From Picochlorum sp. 'celeri' (Eukaryota > Chlorophyta > Trebouxiophyceae): a DNA stretch of 64,000 bases. The stretch spans positions 620,001 through 684,000 of the forward strand of contig JAACMV010000024.1 in NCBI GenBank assembly GCA_010909725.1, read 5' to 3'. The position numbers and the translations under genes are program-made. This document shows, piece by piece, positions 21,869 to 34,100 of this stretch; within the stretch, counting starts at the first letter, position 1; each line of letters begins with the position of its first letter. Under the pieces are notes generated by a model. The model saw only the letters and a list, made by a program, of their open reading frames with translations. It was not told the DNA's origin and did not search any database.

Positions 21869-22870
21869 TCAAGACGATTTCTTCTGCCGCATTTCCAATT
21901 CTTTCTGAAGCTCTTCTAATGATATAGCAGACAAGTCTACCATATCGCTGCTGTCAGCAACATCCTCTTGTGGTTCCTCCTCATCTACTGCTTGCTGTGT
22001 GCTCTCCATCTTGTCCTCTATGCTCTTGTCAATATCATCCCCAGAGATCTCAAACAGCGGCTTCTGCTCCTCAAAAGACGAAGATTCTTCTTCTACATCC
22101 TCAGCCTCAATTTCTCGAGGAATCCCTTCCTTGTACTTTTGCAGGGTTTGTCGTGCATCACTTGATGCCTGCTGAATGCCAGCAAGAACTGCATTCTCCA
22201 ATCTATCCTGCTCTACCTTCTCCTTCTCTTGAATTTCATTCTCTACAGCTTGCATCGCAGCTAATTTCTCCTGCTCCTCCATAGCCTTCATAGACGCCTG
22301 CATCGCTTTGTTTGCCTTGGCAATTGCAGGAAACCATGCACTGTTATTCTCCACAAGCACAGTCACCCCAAACAGAGAACTGGCTCCTAGGACAAACAGC
22401 AACCAAATCCTCCCTTTATTCACCTCTTGCTTTTTGAATGGTTTTGCTTTACTTTGCATTTGTTCGTATGTCGTAGAATCATATTCAGCTGCCGCCGCAG
22501 GCATGTTCAAAGTAGACATATCCATAACACAGCAAGCTATCAGAGCCATCAGGGCAGAGAGAACTCGCCTCTTCTCCTTCCCAAACAATCTCTCGAATAT
22601 ATGTTCTTCATCTATTTCATTCTGAACGGCACAGAGTGCCTTATTCTCCACTACGTGGTCATATAGTGCTCCACCTTCACCCCTGTTGGCTCGTGAAAAA
22701 AGTCTTGCCCTGCGATCCACACGGATCCTCTGGGTACTATATCTGGCACATTGTACCGTATCTATGTAATTATTGCAACGAATGCCACCCGTTCGGACAA
22801 AAGAGGCACATCTAGACCCAGATACTGCTCTCAATTGACATGTCCCACCACATTTGGGGACAGAAAACAT
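21869..22870 (-). CDS. Plastid-targeted membrane/coiled-coil protein of unknown function
   Basis: 333 aa, ATG at 22870. Residues 1-60 are rich in Arg, Ser and Cys with few acids, as in a plastid transit peptide. Near residue 105-125 a hydrophobic run ending in PAAAA looks like a thylakoid-transfer or membrane segment, and a clear transmembrane helix follows (IWLLFVLGASSLFGVTVLV). The rest is a long charged coiled coil (KAMQASMKAMEEQEKLAAMQ...) and an acidic tail ending ISLEELQKELEMRQKKSS. I recognise no family. Targeting is inferred from composition and from Ala-rich cleavage-like sites. Confidence 0.7.
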   Translation of the reverse strand: MFSVPKCGGTCQLRAVSGSRCASFVRTGGIRCNNYIDTVQCARYSTQRIRVDRRARLFSRANRGEGGALYDHVVENKALCAVQNEIDEEHIFERLFGKEKRRVLSALMALIACCVMDMSTLNMPAAAAEYDSTTYEQMQSKAKPFKKQEVNKGRIWLLFVLGASSLFGVTVLVENNSAWFPAIAKANKAMQASMKAMEEQEKLAAMQAVENEIQEKEKVEQDRLENAVLAGIQQASSDARQTLQKYKEGIPREIEAEDVEEESSSFEEQKPLFEISGDDIDKSIEDKMESTQQAVDEEEPQEDVADSSDMVDLSAISLEELQKELEMRQKKSS

Positions 22871-23428
22871 CCTTGAATCGTCCTACAACTCTCTCTGTAG
22901 ATGTGATGGTAAAAATGCGTTTCTGTTGTGGAAAGAAACAAAGAATAGAGTCGGATATTTGCACAGCAATCTCCGGTCTAATCCGTATATAGATACATTA
23001 AAACATACTGAGCATGGAACTCTAGAATACTGTCTGACTGCAGGCCATGGTTTGTTAAGGACAAGTAAATAATCAAATAGTAATACGTAGGTACGTATTT
23101 AATGCCATGGTAGAGCCTACGGAGACTGGTGTGGTCTGATCATGTCATCCGGTCTGGACAATTTTGTTCTACCCTTTCTTGTGTCCATCAATCCCTTCAT
23201 TCGAATCTTATATGCGTATAAATTCATTAGTAATTAGAGTATTCATCATTGGTATCTCTCTGCAGGAGTTTTTGCTGTGTCTAGAACGCTCCAGGGACGA
23301 GAGCAAAGCACTGGAAAGACGGCCGTTTGAATATTTTCAATCCGAGTGACGATTGTTGACTGACCTCGATACCTCAACAGATTGTCAGATTGTTCCTTGA
23401 GTAGACCTTTCAGAGAGTATTGGACAAA
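22871..23428. other. Divergent intergenic region with a likely 5'-UTR intron of CCT3
   Basis: 558 nt. A consensus donor (tag/gtacgt at 23091) and acceptor (ctctgcag ending at 23265) would define a 175-nt intron in the CCT3 5' UTR, matching the 5' intron bias of the window. No RNA gene recognised. Confidence 0.4.
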
Positions 23429-25102
23429 ATGCAGGCTCCTGTAACAGTGTTGCAGACAAATACCAAGAGGGAGTCTGGGAGAAAGGCCCAGTTGGGGAAC
23501 ATCATGGCAGGGAAGGCTGTGGCTGATATTGTGCGGACGACCTTGGGGCCACGTGCTATGTTGAAGATGTTGCTGGATGCGAATGGTAGTATTGTTCTGA
23601 CGAATGATGGTAATGCTATCCTTCGAGAGATTGATGTCTCTCATCCTGCTGCAAAGAGTATCATTGACTTGTCTCGGACACAGGATCAGGAAGTTGGGGA
23701 TGGCACAACATCTGTGATTATATTGGCAGGAGAAATGTTGGGGGTTGCTGAGCAGTTTTTGGAGAGGAATTTGCACCCAACAGTCATCATTCGTGGGTAC
23801 TTGAAAGCTTTGAAGGATTCCGAAGAGATTTTGAATGAACTGTCATTCCCTGTGGATGTTGAGAATACGGATGAGATGCTCAAAATTGTCACCTCGTGCA
23901 TTGGGACAAAGTTTACGCAGAGGTTTGGTGATTTGATCGGTAGACTTGCTATTGATGCTGTGAGGTGTGTGATGACCAAGCTTCCAAATGGAACACCAGA
24001 GATTGATGTGAAAAAGTATGCCAAGATAGAAAAGATTCCAGGGTTGGATATTGAAGACTCCAAAGTTTTGGATGGTGTGATGTTTGAAAAGGATGTGGTG
24101 GTCCCAGCACGTATGAGGAGGAAGATTGAGAATCCTAGAATCCTGCTGATGGATTGTCCTCTCGAGTACAAGAAGGGAGAAAATCAGACGCAGGTGGAGC
24201 TGTCAAAGGAGGAAGATTTTGCGGCTCTGCTCAAAGCTGAAGAAGATTGGATCAAAGGCGTGTGTGACACGATAGCTTCTTTCAAGCCGGATGTTGTCAT
24301 TACCGAAAAGGGGCTCAGTGATCTTGCTGCACATTATTTAACCAAGTCGGGTATCTCAGCCATTCGTAGATTACGCAAAACGGATAATAATCGCATTGCA
24401 AGGGCATGTGGAGCAACGATTGTGAACAGGCCAGAAGAGATAAAAGAATCAGATATCGGAACCAGAGCTGGTTTGTTCGAAGTGACCAAGATTGGAGATG
24501 ACTTTTACACATTCATTGTCAACTGCAAGGAACCCAAAGCTTGTTCCATCATCTTGCGCGGCGCAAGCAAAGATGTACTGAATGAGGTAGAAAGAAATCT
24601 ACATGATGCACTCGGTGTGGCGAGAAATATCATGATGGACCCAAGACTCGTACCAGGAGGAGGTGCTGTAGAGATGGCTGTCTCTCGCGGTTTGGCAGAG
24701 CGTGCCAATGCTGGGGCTGTAGAGGGACCAGAAGTCGGGCCATACAAAGCAGTGGGTCAAGCGTTAGAAGTAATACCTAGAACGTTGACACAGAATTGTG
24801 GAGCAAACGTCATCCGCACGCTCACCAAACTGAGAGCAGAACATGCAGAGAAGCATATCAATGTTGGCATCAATGGAACAACCGGCGAGGTTGTTGATAT
24901 GAAAGAGCTTGGGATCTGGGATCCATACGCAGTCAGACTCCAAACAATCAACACAGCAGTGGAATGCGCCTGTTTGCTCCTGCGCATTGATGACATTCTA
25001 AGCGGACTCAAGAAGAAGGATAAGATGGCACCAGGTCAAACCAGGGCACCTCAGGTAGACTCGGGTGACAATGTCGACTCTGAAGCCATGCTTCCAGAAT
25101 AA
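23429..25102 (+). CDS. CCT3: T-complex protein 1 subunit gamma (CCT3)
   Basis: Single coding exon, 557 aa, ATG at 23429 (start MQAPVTVLQTNTKRESGRKAQLGNIMAGKAVAD as in other CCT gamma subunits). Group II chaperonin motifs are intact: TLGPRAMLKML, LTNDGNAIL, the ATP-site loop GDGTTSVIILAGEML and the later VPGGGAVEMAVS. The C-terminus has the equatorial DDILSGLKKK followed by a short tail. CCT3 is one of eight subunits of the cytosolic TRiC/CCT ring that folds actin, tubulin and WD40 proteins. Confidence 0.97.
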   Translation: MQAPVTVLQTNTKRESGRKAQLGNIMAGKAVADIVRTTLGPRAMLKMLLDANGSIVLTNDGNAILREIDVSHPAAKSIIDLSRTQDQEVGDGTTSVIILAGEMLGVAEQFLERNLHPTVIIRGYLKALKDSEEILNELSFPVDVENTDEMLKIVTSCIGTKFTQRFGDLIGRLAIDAVRCVMTKLPNGTPEIDVKKYAKIEKIPGLDIEDSKVLDGVMFEKDVVVPARMRRKIENPRILLMDCPLEYKKGENQTQVELSKEEDFAALLKAEEDWIKGVCDTIASFKPDVVITEKGLSDLAAHYLTKSGISAIRRLRKTDNNRIARACGATIVNRPEEIKESDIGTRAGLFEVTKIGDDFYTFIVNCKEPKACSIILRGASKDVLNEVERNLHDALGVARNIMMDPRLVPGGGAVEMAVSRGLAERANAGAVEGPEVGPYKAVGQALEVIPRTLTQNCGANVIRTLTKLRAEHAEKHINVGINGTTGEVVDMKELGIWDPYAVRLQTINTAVECACLLLRIDDILSGLKKKDKMAPGQTRAPQVDSGDNVDSEAMLPE

Positions 25103-25149
25103 TATAGTAGAAAAGTGCGCAGATGTTTTACATGTAATAACACATCAAA

Positions 25150-26016
25150 CTATCTTCTCCTGCTAATCTCCTCCTGGAGGTCCTTCAAATTCAAAAGCAG
25201 GGAATCAGAGGACAGATACACCTTGTTAGTCGAATTAGAAATCGTTCCAGCAATCTCTCTCGCGGCTTCAATCTTACGAAGCGTCAAAAATGCTGGATTC
25301 TGCTGAATTGCCTGACCAATCAACAATGCAGACTCTGCCTCTCCTCGGGCCTTGATAATAGCACTTTCCTTCTCCTGCAATGCCCTCTCCACAATAAACT
25401 TGGCCCTCTCAGCCTCCTGCTGTGCAACCTGCTTCGCCTCTACTGCCCCAGTATACTCTCTAGAAAACGTAAGATTGGTAATAGACACATCATCCAGCAC
25501 AATATTAAAGTACTTTGCTCTCTGTGTCAGGATACGTCTGATATCCCTCGACACAACTTCACGCATCGTCAACAACTGACTCGCATTATATTGAGCAATC
25601 ACATTCTTCAATGTTTCCTGGATAATACTTGGCAAAACCCGTTCCCCATAATCCGTCCCCAAGGTACGATACATCTCTGGCAACTTGGAAGGCACTGGCC
25701 TCGTCAACACACGCAGCCCAATGTTCACCATTTGCAAATCATGAGACCCAGATGTCGTCTGAATCACATTTGGTCTCGCCCTAACGTCATAGATGATTGG
25801 CTTATCAAACCAGGGAAGCATAAGGTGTGTCCCTTCTTCGTACACTTTGTCCTTGATACCCACAATCCTATTAAACACAATCGCTCTATGACCTCCCTCA
25901 ACATTAAATATACTATTTGCTATGCCATACACGGCAGCTCCGCCCAATAAGACCACCCGAGCAAGAGCAGACCCAGCTCCTCCTGACGGCATCTTTATAT
26001 TCTTCATATTCTCCAT
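25150..26016 (-). CDS. PHB2: Prohibitin-2-like protein
   Basis: 288 aa, ATG at 26016. An N-terminal membrane segment (ALARVVLLGGAAVYGIANSIF) leads into the SPFH domain: VEGGHRAIVFNRIVGIKDKVYEEGTHLMLPWFDKPIIYDVRARP, then TSGSHDLQMVNIGLRVL and a C-terminal coiled coil (AKQVAQQEAERAKFIVERALQEKESAIIKARGEAES). PHB1 and PHB2 form ring complexes in the mitochondrial inner membrane that stabilise membrane proteins and regulate m-AAA protease. The uncleaved membrane anchor and sequence details favour PHB2 over PHB1. Confidence 0.95.
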   Translation of the reverse strand: MENMKNIKMPSGGAGSALARVVLLGGAAVYGIANSIFNVEGGHRAIVFNRIVGIKDKVYEEGTHLMLPWFDKPIIYDVRARPNVIQTTSGSHDLQMVNIGLRVLTRPVPSKLPEMYRTLGTDYGERVLPSIIQETLKNVIAQYNASQLLTMREVVSRDIRRILTQRAKYFNIVLDDVSITNLTFSREYTGAVEAKQVAQQEAERAKFIVERALQEKESAIIKARGEAESALLIGQAIQQNPAFLTLRKIEAAREIAGTISNSTNKVYLSSDSLLLNLKDLQEEISRRR

Positions 26017-26395
26017 GATGATCCAGATCCTACCTCAGAAAACCAAATAGAATGGCAATATCTCTTCAAGTAGCCCAATCTGTGCTCGTATAGATCAAAA
26101 AACGGTATTATATTGTAGAGGCACGCGATGACGTCTGGCAAATCAACAACGGTTGTGGGGAAAAGCCAACGTTTTGTACTTTTCTCCTCACTAGATGGTT
26201 ATATAGAATAGATTCTGCACACTGGATGAGGTTGATACCCCACATCATGCCATGTATTTGGCAACGTTGTGTTGCCTCTCATCCACGCCCCGTCTTCGGT
26301 CAAATCTACCATTTGATGGTATTCTACAATCGATTTGAAACCTGCTTCCCTCAATAGGAATATGCACATCACATGTCAGTGCAGTTCATTTCAAT
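26017..26395. other. Intergenic region upstream of the 48-aa ORF
   Basis: 379 nt containing the prohibitin promoter (minus) and the leader of the downstream pair (plus). An ATG at 26361 opens a different frame that overlaps the 48-aa ORF start; it may be a short upstream ORF. Confidence 0.35.
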
Positions 26396-27266
<871 letters not shown>

Positions 27267-27320
27267 GTATTGATATGATGGCTTTTTTTTCATGACACAT
27301 GTTTCCATAGAGTGTTGTGG

Positions 27321-27921
27321 CTACTGCGGAGGAACAGCTTCTATGGTGCCCCTTGGTGAGGCAGATGCTGGATTAAACGACTTGGGCAGCTGCATACCCT
27401 CACTCTGTAGACCTATATAATATGACATGACTAAATTACCCATACTTAGCATAATAGCCCCAGCAGCGGCTGTATTCGTTTGGTTCCCACCAACCTCTGC
27501 TGCAAGCTTGACAAATGCATTGGCCGTGTTCATCATGAGTGCTGTGAGGGGACTCAAAATGGCGATCAAAGGCAACTTTTGCTCTCCTAATTCATCTCTA
27601 ATTGTAAAAAATATAGCAATTATCAGGAAAAAGAGCTGATAAAAGCAGATCCACCAAGGAAAACCGAAAAATGTTGAGCAATTGGATTGACCAAAGTAGA
27701 CAGTCTGGTTGAACCTAACAGCCTCAAAGTCTGTAGATGAACAATTATCCTGTGACGATGCAACCCCTACGATGCAATATATGTATAGGTGTTATTTGCA
27801 ATGGTCGCCTCATGGCATAAATGGGCACAGACCTACCTCCTAAGAAAACCAGCCACGACACACACTGATACACGAGCAAGACAATATACAGTTTTGGATT
27901 CTCCTGAGTCATTGTCGCCAT
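27321..27921 (-). CDS. Four-span membrane protein of unknown function
   Basis: Two exons, 27837-27921 and 27321-27766 (70-nt intron gtaggt...atcgtag), phase 1 to 2, 176 aa. The start is MATMTQENPKLYIVLLVYQ. Hydrophobic segments: YIVLLVYQCVSWLVFLGG; FPWWICFYQLFFLIIAIFF; a weaker one around LPLIAILSPLTALMMNTANA; and AAAGAIMLSMGNLVMSYYIG. The first loop carries paired Cys (DNCSS, SNCST) and an NQT sequon, suggesting a lumenal/extracellular side. The C-terminus is polar and Pro-rich. I recognise no family; the layout resembles MARVEL/tetraspan proteins. Confidence 0.72.
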
Positions 27922-28375
27922 TTTTGAAACCTTTATATCGACTGTAAAAGATACATCCAACGAGAAAACAAACAGCAAAGGTTTGCTTTTATGTCCACGT
28001 GTTTTTAAAAGTGTGTCTCAGGTGGCCATGGGTCCTAAGGCTGTTATCCTGTCTGCGTTTACTGCAGATTCAATGTGGTGAGCAATATCAACAATAATGA
28101 TGTAGCTTTGAGTCAGATGGTTAGGTATACGTAGGGAATAGGCAAGGCGATCGTCGCACGGCATACATTGGACTGATCGATCAGAGGATTCCAGCGATGG
28201 GATGACAGTGCGGGAAGACCATCATGGGTAACTGCATGATCGTTCATGAGCTCACCCAGAGGGTACCATGGACGCATGATAGTAGCATATACATCAAATA
28301 GATGAGTAGTGAGAAATGCATGCTGCATGGGTAGCAGTTCAGGTTTGTTGTTACAAACAATGAGACTAACAATGG
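27922..28375. other. Spacer with an 88-codon ORF overlapping the upstream gene's stop
   Basis: On the minus strand an ATG at 28379 overlaps the TGA of the coiled-coil gene (ATGA) and opens 88 codons down to 28113. It could be the 3' UTR, a second cistron or a frameshifted continuation. The part 27922-28112 holds nothing recognisable beyond the promoter of the tetraspan gene. Confidence 0.3.
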
Positions 28376-29956
28376 TCATGTCTTGGCCTCAGCAAAGGAG
28401 TCTGTAGGCAATAGAAAACCCATTGTTTTTCTGATCAAGTTTGCTGCATAGTAGCATATTGAATAATAAATAGGTCTGCTAGGGTGATCTGGTACGGTTG
28501 GTGTGGTATACCTCTCTGTGATTGACCACAGGTGGGCATGGACATGTGATGGGATTGCAGAGGCCCGGAGTATCTGTGGCCATACTTCAAGAGCGAGGCC
28601 GAGACAGACAATTTGAAGCTGCTCCATCGCAGAATATTTGCGATCAATATCATGTTCCGCTGTCTCTATGAAGAAGGCCGCAGCAGCATCTATGGATCCC
28701 TGGTATCGAAATGCAGCAAGGGCTACTGTTGTGGCACAGCACATTTCTGTGATTGAGAAAATTCCATTCGAATGTCCCCTGTCAAAATACTTTAATACCA
28801 CGTCTTTTGATCTGTACCCAAGGGTTTCCATGAGTTTTGCATGCGGCGCTCTCGTATCTAACAAATGTATGTAGTACAGGAGCCATGGAATTGTGTTGCG
28901 TTCGAGAGCTGCAGCATCGCACCACATGCACACCAGAGAGCATACATCCTCTTTGCTATAATATTCTATCAGAGATTTGATTTCATCGTTGTTTGTCATA
29001 ATGAACCAATTCCCAGGGGCCCATTGTATGGGTGCACGCTGCTCGACATATGTGGGCCTGCAGCATTCAAACATTTTGTACAAAACCGATACTGCGAATT
29101 TAGTGTCCGTCCATGTCTCTTTCATCGATGATGCTATATGCACAGCAGTTTTTATCTTATTCTTCGTCAAGCGTGGTTCTGTCATCAAGTGGGTCAGAAT
29201 GTCAGTAATCTGAGTATCAGCTCCTTGTCGTGGCAACCGTTCATAGTCCAAAACAGATTGCTGATTACCAGATACGTCGTCAGTATCATCATGTTGAGTA
29301 TCGCGTGTAGTATCCTTTTTACGAGTGTGTGCATTGCCGTTTTTCTTTTCTTCGTGCACACCCACAGCAGGTTTTTTGTTTGGTCTGCTGGTACCAGGTT
29401 CTCTGTGGTTTGAAGGAATTCTCCCTCTCTTTGCTTGAGCCGTGGTGGCCTGTTCAGAAACATTCCCAGCACCATTTTGTTTTGACAAAAGAACGTGTAC
29501 ACTCGACTGTAACTGTGCAACAGTCTTTTCTAGCAGTTCAACTCGTTCTTGCAAGCTTTGCACAGTACCCACAAGCCTAGCATTCTCCCTGCAGATGGCC
29601 ATGAATAACACAAGTTAACTAGTACTATACGATTCATAATATATCAAACCGTATCACATACCTGGTAGAGGCAGCAGATCTTTTCTCAGCATCCCTTCTC
29701 TTTTCCTTTTCCTTTGCCAATTCTTCACCCAACTTTTTCTGCTTTACCAATACCTTTTTCGTATTCACGTGTCGTTCCTTCAACAAAGTCTACATGCAAG
29801 AACACCTTGGTTATGAGATATACAACAGCGTGGAATGCCTCCTGTGCCACACAAGAAGAAGCATAGAGTCAAAATGTTGGAGCAAACCCATACCTCTGCT
29901 CTTTTAAGCTCGACACGAGCAGCCTCATAGCTGTCCTTCCAATTAACCTCTCCCAT
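28376..29956 (-). CDS. Coiled-coil protein of unknown function, 467 aa
   Basis: Three exons: 29894-29956, 29662-29789, 28376-29588, with gtatgg and gtatgt donors and matching phases. The joined N-terminal 120 residues form a long coiled coil (SYEAARVELKRAE/TLLKERHVNTKKVLVKQKKLGEELAKEKEKRRDAEKRSAASTR/ENARLVGTVQSLQERVELLEK). A basic low-complexity linker follows (residues about 125-190), then a globular, Trp/Cys/His-containing helical C-terminal half (ILTHLMTEPRLTKNKIKTAV, MWCDAAALERNTIPWLLYYIHLLDTRAPHAKLMETLGY). I recognise no family; the layout suits a chromatin, centrosome or meiotic protein, but that is only a guess. Confidence 0.7.
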
Positions 29957-30203
29957 ATTCCATAGAATCCATCATTGTGTCATAGATTTTTATTCGGCAA
30001 TCAAATGACTCACCGGTGGAGCTGTAAACTGAACTATTCCTATTCCGAGCAGAATTGCATAATGTCTTAAATTCGGAACTTCCCGAAGTACTTTGTCTTG
30101 GAGAAATTTCGTGTCGCCGGCGCCTCGCCTCAGTCAGGTATGGGACTCACTGTCAGGCGATACTCTCAGTTTATATCATAATACATATAGTCTAGATAAC
30201 AAA

Positions 30204-31081
30204 ATGCCTCAGGTATGTTTGCTGGGACGGATGTAGTTCATGAACTGGTTGGGTATCGATTGTGCAGCCGCTCTGTCTTTGCGGCGGCATTCTGAATAGT
30301 TGTTTGGGATCCTTACGGTCGTCTCGGACGTGATACAAACCATACCTTGGAAGAATAATTTAATTAATGGCGTATCTTGGGCGGATCTCGTGCCTAGAGG
30401 TGGAGACGGCATGGCCAACTCAAGTGGCTGCCAATGGATTGTCTCGTCCTTCTAGTGCATGCGTGGCTCCATCCCTTTTTCTTGGGTCAAAAAAATGCCA
30501 GTACTGTGCGATCCTTACGTTTATTGATGTGTTTGCAGACTGTCGTTGTAGACTGCCGTGGGCACATGTTGGGCCGCTTGGCCTCCATTGTGGCAAAGCA
30601 GGTTCTTAGCGGACATCACGTTGTGTGCGTGCGTTGCGAAGATATTGTTCTTTCAGGAGGAATGGTTCGTCAGAAGGCCAAGTTTGAGCGTTTCCTTCGT
30701 AAGAGATCAGTGACCAACCCACGCCGTGGAGCTGTCAAATTTAGAGCTCCATCCAAGATTCTCTGGCGTACTGTTCGTGGAATGGTTCCACACAAGACTG
30801 CACGTGGAGCTGCCGCCATGGAGCGTGTCAAGACATTCGAGGGAGTTCCAGCTCCATATGATAAGGTGAAGCGTATGGTGATTCCAGATGCTCTCAAGGT
30901 CCTTAGACTTCAGCAGGGACACAAGTCTGTCAGATTAGGAGATATGGCTGCTCAGTGCGGATGGAAGCATAATGAGGTTGTGGCTGAGCTCGAGGCCAAG
31001 CGTAAAGCCAAGTCTGCTGCCTTCTACCAGGCAAAGAAGAAGGCAATCACGCTCCGTAGGAAAGCAGAGGCTGAGGCATAA
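30204..31081 (+). CDS. RPL13A: 60S ribosomal protein L13A (uL13)
   Basis: Two exons, 30204-30212 (only ATG CCT CAG) and 30539-31081, 183 aa. Exon 2 begins [40 protein letters not shown], continues [24 protein letters not shown] and ends in a basic tail, as in cytosolic uL13. The intron (gtatgt...ttgcag, 326 nt) is the longest I find in this window, and its first coding exon is one of the two shortest. I looked for C/D-box snoRNA signatures in it and saw none. Confidence 0.96.
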
Positions 31082-31144
31082 TCACTTGATATATATTGTG
31101 TAACATTCTTCTAAATAAAAGTGTTTTACAATCTACTATTGCGT

Positions 31145-34100
31145 TTAGTCTATATTGAACATCTTTTTCAATCTGATGATGAGACGCCAGTCATCTTTTG
31201 TCATTTCATCTCTGAACATGGCCTTGAGGACATCAATGCTCTCTCGACTAATTTTGGAGATCAAGGCATCATTGTGATCGAAATGTCTACCGTATAAGCG
31301 AGCTGCTTCTTCTGGGTTGGTGCTTTCAATTTTCATGGCGACCTTGTCTCCAGCAACAGCTTTCTGCAAAGGCTTGCCCTTTTCCTTCTCAAGGCCTGTT
31401 ATTTTGCCAATTGTGATTTTACCTCGTGATGGCACACAGAGTGGTGTTCCTACCTTGGCAATACCTTCGAGAATTTCAACACCAACGATAATGGGGTCCT
31501 TCATATTGAAAATGTGCTCTGGCATGATTCGAAGGACACATGGGAAGACTGCCTTTTCTTTGGCTGCTTCCTGCTCTTCTTCCTTCACCCTCTTCAAGTA
31601 TGCTGTGAATTGATCAAACAGATGGTAGATAATGTCTGCTGTAAAGATTTGAACGCCCAAGTCCTCAGCGAGTTCCTGCGCCTCTTTGGTGACTGGGACA
31701 TCGAATGCCAGGATGACTCCAAACTTTTTCGCTTTTCTCTCAATCATGATGTTGGCACGCATAACATCGCGTTTATGGACGGGCCCAATATTTATTGTAG
31801 AGACAGGGATTTGAACATCTTCGGATTTCAAGAACTCCAGCAGGGCCTCTAATGAACCAAGGGTTGATGCTTGGACACAGACACCTTCTCCCGTCTTGTC
31901 CACTGAACTGAATATGTCTTGCATATCTTCCATGACCTCATCTTTAAGGGCTTCCAGGTCATCATCCGGTCCAGCAACAAATAATTGTGTTCCAGCTACA
32001 GCAGAGTCGAGATTGTTGGCGGCAATTTTCACACCTGTTGCGGCACGTAATTTCTTGTGATGAATATATTGCCCCTTGACTCTGATTTCTTTCATGGGTT
32101 GTGGGGTCAACAATGCTCGAATTTGTGTCACAATAGGTCCATTGAGACCGCATACAACAATCGTGTCACTCTCTTTGATCTCTCCATTGATCAGGATGAT
32201 ATCGATTGTAGTACCCAATCCTTCAATCTGCTTCACTTCTAAGATTGTACATTGGAGGTTTGGAACAAACATGAGCTTCTCCACCATCAAACTCTGTGTC
32301 ATTTTGACGAGAATTTGCATTAAATCTGGTATTCCCTCCCCTGTTATTGCAGATGTTGGGACAATACTGACAAACTGCTTTGGATTCTTATTCTTCCAGT
32401 ACAAGGAGACGTTGAGGCCTTGCTCGTTGAGCTGAAGAATCATCTCGGCCATTCTTTGTTCAAATTCCTTAATGCACTGTGGATCCTGGCGCTCTAATGC
32501 ATCTTGGATTGGAGAATTTGCCACTGATTTCCATTGATAAATTCTATCAATCTTATTCATGGCAATGATGAATGGCGTCTTCCTCATTTTCAGTAGGTTG
32601 ATCGATTCAATAGTCTGCTGCTCAAGACCATGCATGAGATCGACCACAAGCACGGCAATATCACAGAGGCCAGAACCTCTTGATCGAAGATTCGAGAAAG
32701 ACTCATGCCCTGGAGTATCAATGACTAAAAGACCTGGAAGTTTGAGGTCAAATTCTCGCCCTTTACGAAGTTCTTCTGTCCTCTTCTGCAGGGCATCAGC
32801 AGGAATGTAAGTAGCTCCAATCTGCTGTGTGATACCTCCAGCCTCACCATCCTGGACATTCGTCCTTCGAATGTTATCCAGAATCTTTGTTTTACCTGTA
32901 TCAACGTGGCCGAGAATACAGCAGATGGGAGATCTCAGATCCTCTGGATTTCTATTGGCCAAAGCTTCCCGGAGTCTTGCTTCCTCCTTTTCTTTTTGAG
33001 CTAATCTTCTTTCCTCCCTCTCTCTGTCGGCCTCGTCTTCACTATCTGTATAATCACTGTCTGAATAATCCGAAGATGAGTATTCTGACGAGTCTTCATC
33101 AGAGGAGTCTTCTTCCTCTGACTCCTCTTCCGACTCCTCTGAGGATTTGGCCTGTTGCTTTGCAGATTCTCTTGCCTTCCTCGCAGCTTCAGCCTTCTCT
33201 TTCTCCTTCGCCTCCTTCAGTAACTCATCTTCTTCCTCTGCTGTTGGAAGCCTGATTTCGTCCTCGTCCATATTCTCCCAGTCGTCAGCAGCATCTTCCC
33301 ACGAGTCTACAGCTTCCTCCTGGACTGGAGCAGCCTCTTCTTTCACCTCAACCTTCTCTGGTTCCTCCTTCTTTGGTTCCTCCTTCTTTTCCTCTACAAC
33401 CTGGGAAGAATCTATTTGTTCTTGCACAACTGCGCTTTTCGGTTTCTTGGGCTGCGATTTCTTCTTGCTATACACGGGCTTTTTCTTTGCTTGCACTGCA
33501 ATTGTCACAAATCACACTGTTAGGAATTTCATACGAAAGATCATCACGTTAAAATACGCCGTACATTCTTCTGGATTGATTCCTGCTTGCTTTAGCATCT
33601 GCTCACGAGCTCGAGCCAGTCTCTCTTGCTCAGCCTTTTGCTTCTGAGACAGCAATTTACCCTCTTTCTTAAGTTGCTCTCTCTTTGCTGCCTTCTCAGC
33701 CTTTCTCCTGGCAGCCTCTTCTTTCTTCCTTTCCTCTTCTTCTATCAGCCTGCGCTCCTCCTCTTCTTCTCTTCGTTTTTGTTCTTCCGCTAAGCGCTCA
33801 GCCTCTTCTTCTGCCTTTTTCCTTGCTTCTAATGCCTCTTGCATCTTCTTCACAGCAGCAGAGACCTTTGGCTTTTTATCCTTCTCCTTCTCTTTGGCAG
33901 CAGCAGCTGCGGCCTCTTTCTTAGCCTTTTCTTTTGCCTTCTTCTTTGCCTTCTTCTTCGCTGCTGCTGACATTTTCGATTCATCCTGGGCGTCTTCCTC
34001 CTCAGCCTTGCTTTCGTCAACATGCTCCTCCTCCTGTGCTATCTTGGTCTCCTCCTCCTGCTCCTTCTTCTCCTCTTCTTTTGAAGCAGGGGCGTCCATT

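Noticed and set aside
23171..23212. TTCGAATC at 23199 as a tRNA T-loop
   Set aside because: No paired T-stem, acceptor stem or anticodon arm around it.
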